Shown in pieces: positions 51,958 through 62,125 of a DNA stretch of 64,000 bases. Origin of the DNA: Panorpa germanica (Eukaryota; Arthropoda; Insecta; Mecoptera; Panorpidae). Below the pieces are notes generated by a model that was not told the DNA's origin, ran no database searches, and was given only the letters and a program-made list of their open reading frames with translations. The stretch's first letter is position 1. Every line of letters starts with the position of its first letter. The position numbers and the translations under genes were made by a program. The stretch lies in the NCBI GenBank assembly GCA_963678705.1, contig OY783210.1:18849331-18913330 (forward strand), written 5' to 3'.

Positions 51958-52084
51958 TTAGTAATTCATTTTTTAGTAAGTACTTTTGTTTACGTGATAT
52001 TTGCAATATAAAATCGAAATAAAATAAAACTTTAAACGTCTATTACTCATTAACCGCAAGAGGTAATTAAAAATGGATTTCAAT
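51958..52084. other. Unique spacer at palindrome centre
   Basis: 127 bp that separate the two arms and are not mirrored. They include AGTAAGTACTTTTGTTTACG and TAACCGCAAGAGGTAATT. Such an asymmetric spacer is usual in long genomic palindromes, since a perfect centre is unstable. Confidence 0.85.
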
Positions 52085-52429
52085 TTTGGAATCAGCATAC
52101 AAAACTACGTTAGAAAACATGTATCATACGTCAAAATAAATTTTGATGTTTTTAACAAAAGTAAGAAGGTTATACTCTTGTTACTTTTCATGAAAATTGA
52201 AAAAAATAATTTGTTTATTTTTTAATGGTTTTTAACGTAGTTTTGAATGCTGATTTCAAATTTGTTATTTATTTTTAAATATGTATTTTAGTTTATGATA
52301 TATCAATATATTAAATCTCCATATAGAAAGAAGACTATAATCTTGTTAAAAATGATGAAAAGGTTCACTTTTATGATTTTAAGAGCAATGCAATTTTTTG
52401 AGTTTCTGCGTAGATATTTAAAATCTAAT

Positions 52430-53490
52430 GAAGCAGTTCTTTATTTTAAAGCCTAGCGAACATAACTGCATCAAAAAATTTCAAGAAATCCAAAAAAAAG
52501 TTTTAGAAAAAAAAAGTCCATGAATTTAAAAAAGTTCGTATAAAAGCCAGAATCGCATGGATATTTAAAATGTAATGAAGCAGTTATTTACTTTAAAGCC
52601 TAGCGAACATAACTGCATCAAAAAATTACAAGAAATACAAAAAAAAATTTTAGAAAAAAAAGTCCATGAATTTAAAAAAGGTCGCATAAAAGCCAGAATC
52701 GCGTGATTATTTAAAATGTAATGAAGCAGTTATTTACTTTAAAGCCTAGCGAACATAACTGTATCAAAAAATTACAAGAAATTAAAAAAAAAATTTTAGA
52801 AAAAAAAACCCCATGAAATTAAAAAAGGTCGTATAAAAGCCAGAAGCGCGTTGATATTTAAAATGTAATGAAGCAGTTATTTACTTTAAAGCCTAGCGAA
52901 CATAACTGCATCAAAAAATTTAAAGAAATCCAAGAAAAATTTTTAGAAAAAAAAGTCCATGAATTTAAAAAAGGTCGCATAAAAGCCAGAAACGCGTGGA
53001 TATTTAAAATGTAATGAAGCAGTTACTTACTTTAAAGCCTAGCGAACATAACTGCATCAAAAAATTTAACGAAATCCAAGAAAAATTTTTAGAAAAAAAA
53101 GTCCATGAATTTAAAAAAGGTCGCATAAAAGCCAGAATCGCGTGGACATTTAAAATGTAATGAAGCAGTTATTTACTTGAAGGTCTAGCGAACATAACTG
53201 CATCAAAAAAATTTAAGAAATCCAAGAAAAAATTTTAGAAAAAAAGTCCATGAATTTATAAAAGGTCGGATAAAAGCCAGAATCGCGAAGACATTTAAAA
53301 TGTAATGAAGCAGTTTTTTATTTTAGAGCATAGCGAACATAACTGCATAAAATTATTTCGAAGAAATTAAAAAAAAATTTAGAAAAAGAAGTGTCCATGG
53401 GTTTAAAAAAGGTCACATAAAAGTGAGAATCGCGTACATATTTAGGCAGTTTTTTATTTTAGAGTATACGGAACATAACTGCATCAAATT
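52430..53490 (-). repeat. 146-147 bp satellite array, right arm (8 units)
   Basis: Eight units, with the complement word ending at about 52472, 52619, 52765, 52912, 53058, 53204, 53349 and 53485, i.e. spacings of 147, 146, 147, 146, 146, 145 and 136. The outermost units are the diverged ones, as in the left arm, so both arrays come from the same ancestor. Two units were gained on the left or lost on the right after the duplication. Confidence 0.92.
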
Positions 53491-53729
53491 ATTCCAAACG
53501 TTTAACAATATAAATAGTAATTAATGTAGATTTCATATGATAAATAATTTATTAAGCTGTTACAAAAACACAAACATTTAGAAATCACCGATTATTATTT
53601 TCTTTATACAGTCTCGTTATAAAGAAGCAAAAGATGTTCCATATTATCCAGGCGTCTATCAATTGCATTTTATTCTTTGCATATTCTTGCTTCAAAGTTT
53701 ATGATGGAAGCACAGGATGGAAGGGAAAA

Positions 53730-53985
53730 CATTGCATTTTTAATTTTAACAAAAATTAGATCTTTAGCATTCCTCGAGATGTAAAAAGGTTATACTCTTG
53801 GTAAAATTGATAAAAACATTGAATTTTTAATTTTAACAAAAATTAGATCTTCTGCAGTTCTCGAGATGTAAGAAGGTTATCTTAGGTTATCTCTTGTTAA
53901 AATGGATAAAAACGTTGAATTTTTAATTTTAACAAAAAATAGATATTCTGCATTTCTCGAGACGTAAGAAGGTTTCTTCTTACTC
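53730..53985 (-). repeat. Three-unit ~90-bp tandem repeat, right arm
   Basis: Mirror of the repeat at 49,774-50,030, with the same order of units and the same CTCGAGATGTAAGAAGGTTA type words on the plus strand. One unit reads CTCGAGACGTAAGAAGG. Confidence 0.78.
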
Positions 53986-54746
53986 TTCTACTCTTCTTAT
54001 AATTGACACTGAAGAATTTTCTATATTTCTTGTAAATATTACGACTTCCCCAAGCCTACCCCAATATATTTCTTGTATTGAGATTAATTTGAGATGAATT
54101 TCTTGTATAAATGTTCAATTTTTATTTTATATAAATATTGGAATAAATAAAACAAAATTGAAAACTTATTTTACCTTTATTTTATGTAAATGTTTTTGGA
54201 ATAAATAGTACATTTAAGTGAGTATATATAGTGGCATATAAATCAGGCGTGTAAAATTATCTGCTAGTGTCCTCTGTGAAGTAATATTGACTATGATTAT
54301 TTTGTCTACCGTCTAATAGGTGGCACACTTTCAGTTCGAATATTTACTAAATAATTAATGTTACAAAAACATTTATTAATATAAATAATAATTAATGTAG
54401 ATATGATAAATAATTTAATAAATGGTTATGAAATACAAATATCTAATGTTACATATTGTTTATTATTTTAATGTTTTAAATATTAATTTTAGCAAAAATC
54501 AGATTTTCTGCATTTATTAAGATGATTGTTGACAGATATTATTAACTACTAAAAATACAACAGTTCTTTTTACAATTTTTATTTTATGGTAGAAAGTTTA
54601 GGAGCTAATTATAAGTCTGTATAGAGAACAGAATCCACTGCAGGCTATAAGAAGCAATGGGTACAAGAAACAATGATTCATTATTGTGGATACATTTTTT
54701 ACAACATTTTTACTTTTTACTGCACGAACATCAAACAAAACTGTTA

Positions 54747-54962
54747 TTACTGTTTAAACATAAACATAATATTTATGTAACACTTTTGTATAACAAATAC
54801 GACACAGCTAAATGAACTTCTTACGTATTTGTTCTGTAACATTTGTGTTTTCTGAGATGTTCGTGCCAAGTCATGTCTAGTTATTAAAGAATTCAAATGT
54901 GCAATGAAAACCAATAAGTGAAACATAATAATAATATTAAATACTTGCATTATTGTTTGCAT
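54747..54962 (-). other. 71-codon frame, copy B
   Basis: Same 71-residue frame as at 48,787-49,002, with no residue difference. It lies 3' of the slit-like pseudogene in the same relative position. Not considered a proven gene. Confidence 0.25.
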
Positions 54963-55369
54963 GTCAATGAAATTGAAAATTAGTTATTACTATTTAATAA
55001 TAATCCAATATAATTAATACATAATAATAACAATTGAATTTAAGTATGCTGCAGTAGACATTTGGTTTTTATTTGTACAACTGAATATGTTTTAGAAATT
55101 AAAATAATATTTTAGAAAATTTTAGTTCTTTCATGTCAAAGGAAGATCGTAATAATAATAAAAATATAAAACATTATAAGTATTTGCCAAATTAAATTGC
55201 AGAAAATGTTTGGTTCAATTATAACATAATATACTACAACAGAAAAACTTTGGAAGTAGCATACTTAAATTACCACAGTTATTAATAAATAACAGGAAAA
55301 TAATCTATTTGTTTCTTTAGATATTTTTACTTATTTCCAATTTGAAAGTAAACTATTTTGCCCATGATG

Positions 55370-57480
55370 AACTTTAAGCCTCTGGTGGAGCTCTTCTTCA
55401 TGATACACTTCCATTTGCAAGACGTGCTTGTACGACTAGATGGCAGTTTGTAAAACTATTGGTGCAGTCTTCTAAAAAAAAGAAAGAAGTTAGTATATGA
55501 AGCTTAATTAGTACAAATATAGATTAATTAAAAAAATATTTTATACATACTTGGTCCAGAGTGCTTAACTAGTTCGTCCTGTACATGATTTGGTTCAGTT
55601 CTGTAATTAATATTGTCCCCCTTATGTTCAGTATGATCCCTGGAAAGAGCCTCTGATCTTGTCGCACCTTAAAAAAACATTAAAGCCAATTATTACATGT
55701 TGTTATAATTGAACATATTTTAAAGATTAAGAAATATTTTTCATTTACAATGTTATTATAATTGCATAAGTATCAGATTTAGAATAATAATTACTAAATA
55801 AGTCTAATTATGCTGTAATTAGTGATAAAATAATAAAGTATATAGATTATAGTAGCTATTACCTTTAAGAAACTTGTAAAGTAATGATCGTAATAACATC
55901 TCTACTCCATATAGATTAGACAAAGATAATGCAGGAGAAAAATAAATATTGCGGAAAAAAATCCTTTGAAGCTGGTTAAGTTTCTTAAAGGCCACTGCAT
56001 GAATGCTTGTTGTCCAGGCTCGGGTGAAATTCTTGAGATCCGTCATTAATAATGGAACGCGCTAAACCACGATCAACTCTTAACGTAAAATTCTTTTTTA
56101 TTGCTAGAAGTTCCACGATATGATACCGACCATTTCAAAACTAAAACAAAATCACATATATTTAAGATATTACATTTTTCTATTTAAATATTAATTGTTA
56201 GCAAGTTAATTTGCTGCAAATATTAACTGGAAAACATTACCTGTACATACTAGATACTGGATAATTTCCAACATCGTAGCGGACCCTAATTCTACCATGG
56301 AACAGCTGCACAGCAAGATGTTCTGCATTTCCATCATTTAGGAGTACACCATTGTTCTGCGCAGAACTAAGTACAATAGTAACATTGGCTTTCAACGTAA
56401 AGAGTTATTGTGCACAAACTTAAGCTGGTAAGACTTTTCCAGCAGCGTTTTCCAGAATACCCGGCAGAACATTTGCAAATATAATCTGCATTTAAAGGAT
56501 TAGGTTGGAAACAAACACCATGTTTGCATTCGTGATGTTGATATGGTGCACTTTGGGGATACATCATTGCTACTAGTGGACCTGCTTCACAAAATTTACC
56601 AGTATAATTACCGGCACAACGACAAACGTAGTCATTTATTCCATCAACGCATGTTGCACCATTCTATTAAATCAAAATAAATACTACTTTACTTTTTATA
56701 TTTATATATCAATATATAAATTATTGATTAATAGATTAATAATACAGATTAATCTTACAGTTCAGTTCTTCCTGGGGGTAATATATCGGCAATTTTATTA
56801 AAAATTTCTCTCTTCAATAGTTCTAAGCGCAAATACTGGGATGGGGGCAGAGCACTCCGGTGCAGGACGTTCAATAAGACCTGTAATATATGTGTTCAAC
56901 ATTGTTATCACAAACAAACAAATAAATGCGCATACAGTGTCTAATAATAACATAACCTGACGCGATATTAAGATCCATTTTGTTTTATTTTCTATCTTAC
57001 TATAAACAATGATTCGCTAAACTGAACATTTAAAATCCAGATCCTGTAAATCTGTCAAATTTTATCCTTTATGCTGGTGTGGAGAAAAACACCTTGTATA
57101 GACAGCCACTTTGACAACCAAGCTAATACACAGTCACAAATGGGAGGATTCTCACTCAATCTTAATGTTCGACGACGTGACATTGACAGAAACAAATCCC
57201 GCGGAATTGAAGTCAAATTGTTGTTGTTTAAAGTTCTAAAAATAACGAAAATAAATAATTAAATCTTCTTTAACGTTATAGTACTCTATAACCCCATGTT
57301 GAAATTATTTCTTTACATACAGAATTTCTATTTCATGAAGATTCTTTATAGCATGTTCATTATTATCCAACTGCAGAAAGCGTAGTCCCATGGGGCCCCT
57401 CAAAGTTCTACGTCCGAGACTTACCAGAAAATTATGGCTCAAATCCCTGCGATATTTTAATTCAAATTACTAAACAACTA
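55370..57480 (-). pseudogene. Decayed slit-like gene fragment, copy B (LRR, LRRCT, EGF and laminin-G)
   Basis: The most informative slit-like relic. From the right: RDLSHNFLVSLG and RGPMGLRFLQLDNNE (about 57,450-57,370), a leucine-rich repeat. An exon ending at about 57,250 follows ([20 protein letters not shown], then [20 protein letters not shown]), an LRR leading into an LRR C-terminal cap. Then GLIERPAPECSAP and, in a shifted frame, IVDCREKFLIKLP at 56,880-56,770, like the Slit inter-LRR linker and next LRR N-cap. Right after this come the EGF and laminin-G exons known from copies A and C ([57 protein letters not shown]). Slit has four LRR blocks and several EGFs in between, so a large internal deletion has occurred. 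Frame shifts and stops (for example the TGA after KDKI near 57,060) rule out a normal product. Confidence 0.82.
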
Positions 57481-57989
57481 CATTTATTATTAAGTAAATT
57501 AAAATTGAAATAATAGAAACACTTACAATCAAAGTAAATTTATGTAGTCGAAGAAACAATGTTATCCAATAAATGTCTTAAACGGTTGTTATTTAGACGC
57601 TTGTGATTTGTTTAAAACAATTTAATAAGGTGTATATTGTATGATAAGTGTATATTTCCTGTCATTTGTAATGTTTATAACACAAATTTATAGGTTATGT
57701 AATACCCGGTTATGATTATTTTAGATTAAATAGAATTTGTCTTATAGATATAAACAATAATTAATGTTCAAAACAGTCAAAATGTTTTGTTGCTTTTGTT
57801 TTGCACACAATCGTAAAAGTTTGTATACAGATTTTAAGAAACTGCGATCACCTTAAACGTACTAAAGATAAAAATGACAGTTTAATAATATAAGAATCTT
57901 TGCTGCATCTAAATAAAATCATTTATAATGACAAACCAATCAGAATCCTTCAAACTCCGACCCACTCCGACTGACTCCGACCTATTTAT

Positions 57990-58275
57990 GAATGAACGTT
58001 CTTTGTGGAGGGTAATGTCATGTTCATGATACCCTGATACAAATTTATTAAAATCCTATGCCAATAATAATTGCCGTTCTTTACTTACAAATTAGAAGAC
58101 GGTTCTATAAGTAGTGCAGGTTCATGATACCCTGATACAAATATGACATTTTGGAATAAAGCTATTTTGTTATTTTTCTTATGAATGAATTTGTGTTCTT
58201 TCTATTTATGAATGAACCACGATGTTTTTTTTTATTTAATGTCACGTTCATGATACCCTAATACAAAAAATGATA
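57990..58275 (-). repeat. Terminal minisatellite of copy B
   Basis: Three copies of the word TCATGATACCCTGATACAAA (last one CCTAATAC) within about 270 bp, related to the edge repeats of copies A and C. A short piece with repeated CCGACCCACTCCGACTGAC just inside (57,955-57,982) is private to this copy. Confidence 0.75.
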
Positions 58276-58280
58276 TTTTC

Positions 58281-58964
58281 TATGAATAAAAAGTCTAAAT
58301 AACATAACATACAATTTTAAACGCATATTTCAAATGGATAAGGTGTGAGAGTTAAAAAAAAACAATTTTTAATTATTTTATACATCTAAATTTTTATTTG
58401 ATAATGAGAGTGTAACATATTACATGATTATTAATTATTTGTTAAATATATAATACTATTTTATAGATATTCATTTATGTTACTAATTAATTAATAGATC
58501 AAAGTTACATAAACTCTTAATAAAATTAATTAAAAAACTATACGAAATTAATTGAATTTACGTATTTACGTAAAATAATAATAATTAAATAATAGTTACG
58601 AATATTAATTAATTAAGAAGAGTTATTCTCTTCTAAAATTATTTTCAGTGTTACTCTAATTAATTTGGCAAGCAGATAATATGGTTGCACAAATAGGCGG
58701 CAGTGCAAGTGTACGACGTATAATGTAATTCAGTAAAGAAATAATTACTTATACAATGACTAAATTCAAATTTCGCTAATCCTAACACTAATTACATTTA
58801 TGCTATCTATAAAAATTATACTAAATTATTTTATATAATTTAATATATACAATTATAACAAAATAAAAATACATCTGGTTTAAGACATTTCATTAAAATG
58901 TATCCACACTGATTTTTTGTTGATTTAGATAAGGACTGACTGTATGCTAATTAATACATTGTTC
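58281..58964. other. AT-rich spacer between copies B and C
   Basis: About 680 bp without a gene, rich in AATTAATTA-type words. Near 58,890-58,905 a short AAAATGTATCCACA word resembles the edge of copy C on the opposite strand, perhaps a junction remnant. Confidence 0.5.
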
Positions 58965-59043
58965 TTCATAATGATTCATTATTGTGGATACATTTTTACA
59001 ACACTTTTACTTTTTACTGCACGAACATCAAACAAAACTGTTA

Positions 59044-59259
59044 TTACTGTTTAAACATAAACATAATATTTATGTAACACTTTTGCATAACAAACACGAC
59101 ACAGCTAAATGAACTTCTTACGTATTTGTTCTGTAACATTTGTGTTTTCTGAGATGTTCGTGCCAAGTCATGTCTAGTTATTAAAGAATTCAAATGTGCA
59201 ATGAAAACCAATAAGTGAAACATAATAATAATATTAAATACTTGCATTATTGTTTGCAT
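59044..59259 (-). other. 71-codon frame, copy C
   Basis: Same frame as in copies A and B, with Ile to Met at one position (VVFVMQKC). It is reported only because it stays open in all three copies. Confidence 0.22.
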
Positions 59260-59659
59260 GTCAATGAAATTGAAAATTAGTTATTACTATTTAATAATAA
59301 ATCAATATAATTAATACATAATAATAACAATTGAATTTAAGTATGCTGCAGTAGACATTTTGTTTTTATTTGTAAAACTGAATATGTTTTAGAAATTAAA
59401 ATAATATTCTAGATAATTTTAGTTCTTTCATGTCAAAGGAAGATCGTAATAATAATAAAAATATAAAACATTATAAGTATTTGCCAAATTAAATTGCAGA
59501 AAATGTTTGGTTCAATTATAACATAATATACTACAACAGAAAAACTTTGGAAGTAGCATACTTAAATTACCACAGTTATTAATAAATAACAGGAAAATAA
59601 TCTATTTGTTTCTTTAGATATTTTTACTTATTTCCAATTTGAAAGTAAACTATTTTGCC

Positions 59660-61330
59660 CATGATGAACTTTAAGCCTCTGGTGGAGCTCTTCTTCATGA
59701 TACACTTCCATTTGCAAGACGTGCTTGTACGACTAGATAGCAGTTTGTAAAACTATCGGTGCAGTCTTCTAAAAAAAACAAAGAATTACTATATGAAGCT
59801 TAATTAGTACAAATATGGATCAATTAAAAAAATATTTTATACATACTTGGTCCAGAGTGCTTAACTGGTTCGTTCTGTACATGATTTGGTTCAGTTCTGT
59901 AATTATTATAGTCCCCATTATGTTCAGTATGATCCCTGGAAAGAGCCTCTGATGTTGTCGCACCTTAAAAAAACATTAAAGCCAATTACTACATGTTGTT
60001 ATAATTGAAAATATTTTAAAGAATAAGAAATATTTTTCATTTACAATGTTATTATAATTGCATAAGTATCAGATTTAAAATAATAATTACTAAATAAGTC
60101 TAATTATAGCTGTAATTAGTGATAAAATAATAAAGTATATAGATTATAGTAGCTATTACCTTTAAGAAACTTGTAAAGGAATGAACATAATAACATCTGT
60201 ACTCCATATAGATAAGACAAAGTTAATGCAGGAGAAAAATAAATATTGCGGATGTGTTCAACTTCACAAAAAATCCTTTGAAGCTGGTTAAGTTTCTTAA
60301 ATGCCACTGCGAGAATGATTGTTGTCCAGCCTCGGGTGAAATTCTTGAGATCCGTCATTAATAATAGAACGCGCTAAACCACGATCAACTCTTAACGTAA
60401 AATTCTTTTTTATTGCTAGAAGTTCCACGATATGATACCGACCATTTCAAAACTAAAACAAAATCACATATATTTAAGATATTACATTTTTCTATTTAAA
60501 TATTAATTGTTAGCAAGTTCATTTTCTTTAAATATTAACTGGAAAACATTACCTGTACATAGTAGATACTGGATAATTTCCAACATCGTAGCGGACCCTA
60601 ATTCTACCATTGAACAGCTGCACAGCAAGATGTTCTGCATTTCCATCATATAGGAGTACACCATTGTGCTCCTAAGTACAATAGTAACATTGGCTTTCAA
60701 CGTAAAGAGTTATTGTGCACAAACTTAAGCTGGTAAGACTTTTCCAGCAGCGTTTTCCAGAATACCCGGCAGAACATTTGCAAATATAATCTGCATTTAA
60801 AGGATTAGATTGTAAACAAACACCATGTTTGCATTCGTGATGTTGATATGGTGGAGTTTGGGGATACATCATTGCTACATAATCACCGGCACAACGACAA
60901 ACGTAGTCATTTATTCCATCAACGCATGTTGCACCATTCTATTAAATCAAAATAAATACTACTTTACTTTTTATATTAGAACATAAATTATTGAGTAACA
61001 GAGTACTGATTATTGATTAATATTGTACTTGACACATATTATTTTGGCAGTCATCAATATCTTCTGTGCAATTATACACCTGCAAAACCTGCAGCGCATT
61101 CGCAACTATAGTGACTACAGTTATCAACACAGCGAGCATCGTTACCACATGGATTGTATTCTGCAGAACAAAATGGAATTCTGGTTTCACAATGTATTCC
61201 TGTAAACATTGGCATGGATAGGATTCAACTTGATCAATACAAGTCCCATTATTCTGGCACTTATTCTGGAGTCACACAATCATCTATGTTGATTTCTCAC
61301 CTAGCACTTGTATACCCTGGTACACACTTG
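59660..61330 (-). pseudogene. Decayed slit-like gene fragment, copy C
   Basis: Same exon series as copy A. EGF exons at 61,330-61,023 carry the same shifted frames, so the same 84-residue and 60-residue antisense shadow frames as in A appear here. Then the exon with [16 protein letters not shown] follows. It lacks the block around [11 protein letters not shown] seen in A, and the frame goes straight to [40 protein letters not shown] and the laminin-G part ([16 protein letters not shown]) follow. The shared lesions show the gene was already broken before A and C separated. Confidence 0.8.
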
Positions 61331-61814
61331 CAACTAAAATACATAAAGATTTATTTTTATTTGATCGAGAAATTAATTAACACTTACAATCAAAGTAAAT
61401 TTATGTAGTCGAAGAAACAATGTTATCCAGTAAATGTTTAAAACGGTTATTATTTAGACGCCTGTAATTTGTTTAAAACAATTTAATAAGGTGTATATTA
61501 TATGATAAGTGTATATTTCCTCTCATTTGTAATGTTTATAATATAAATTTTTAGGTTATATATAATAACCGATTTTTTAATTTGTCTAATATATATAAAC
61601 ATTAATTAATGTTTAAAACGGTCAAAATAATACTAGACCTCAAACATTCTGTTTTGTTTTGTACACAATCGTAAAAGTTTTATACAGATTTTAAGAAACT
61701 GCGATCACCTTAAACGTACTAAAGATAAGAATGACAGTTGAATAAAATAAAAGCTGTTGATATTTACCAAACAAATCTACATAAACTGACATAAATCATT
61801 CTTACTCAGTTCTA

Positions 61815-61985
61815 TTTATGAATGAAACACTGTGTTTTTTTAGGTTAATGTCACGTTCATGATACCCTGATATAAATATGACATTTTTGTAATAAACGGT
61901 TTTGATATTTTTTATGAATGAAAAGATTGTTTTTTTTTTAGGGTAATGTCATGTTCATGATACCCTGATACAAATATCTTTTGGA
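61815..61985 (-). repeat. Terminal minisatellite of copy C
   Basis: Two units with GTTCATGATACCCTGATA and TTTATGAATGAAA words, mirror of 46,078-46,270. Confidence 0.78.
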
Positions 61986-62125
61986 AAGTGCTTAAATGAA
62001 TAACAGAATATTTTTATATTTTTAAATTAATATTAAAATAATTAATTAGAATATAAACACTAGAATGATATAAGCTAATCTGTATTAAGCTTCCAAATAA
62101 AATAGATATAAATATTTGTATATTT

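Larger units (their letters stand above)
52085..58280 (-). repeat. Inverted duplication, copy B (right arm of palindrome)
   Basis: Mirror image of copy A starting at TTTGGAATCAGCATAC (52,085). Differences from A: eight satellite units instead of ten; an extra piece of roughly 35 bp near 54,030-54,065; a stretch at about 55,000-55,120 that is shared with copy C but missing from A; and at 56,700-57,530 slit-like LRR exons where A and C have EGF exons. The outer minisatellite at 57,990-58,275 has three units. Confidence 0.88.
58965..62125 (-). repeat. Duplication copy C
   Basis: Third copy, in the same orientation as B and inverted to A. Its inner edge (TTCATTATTGTGGATACATT, near 58,970) matches about 49,070 in A. 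Its outer edge matches A down to about 45,910 (CTTCCAAATAAAATAGATA against the flank at 45,940). It lacks the satellite arrays. It shares the EGF exon with A and the 120-bp 3' stretch (59,320-59,425) with B, so it is closest to the ancestral outer block. Confidence 0.85.

Noticed and set aside
50263..53490. CRISPR-like appearance of regular repeats
   Set aside because: Units are head-to-tail without unique spacers, the period is 146 bp and the genome is eukaryotic; it is a tandem satellite.
55819..56046. 75-residue frame in copy B as a separate gene
   Set aside because: It is the shifted laminin-G exon of the slit-like relic running into intron sequence.
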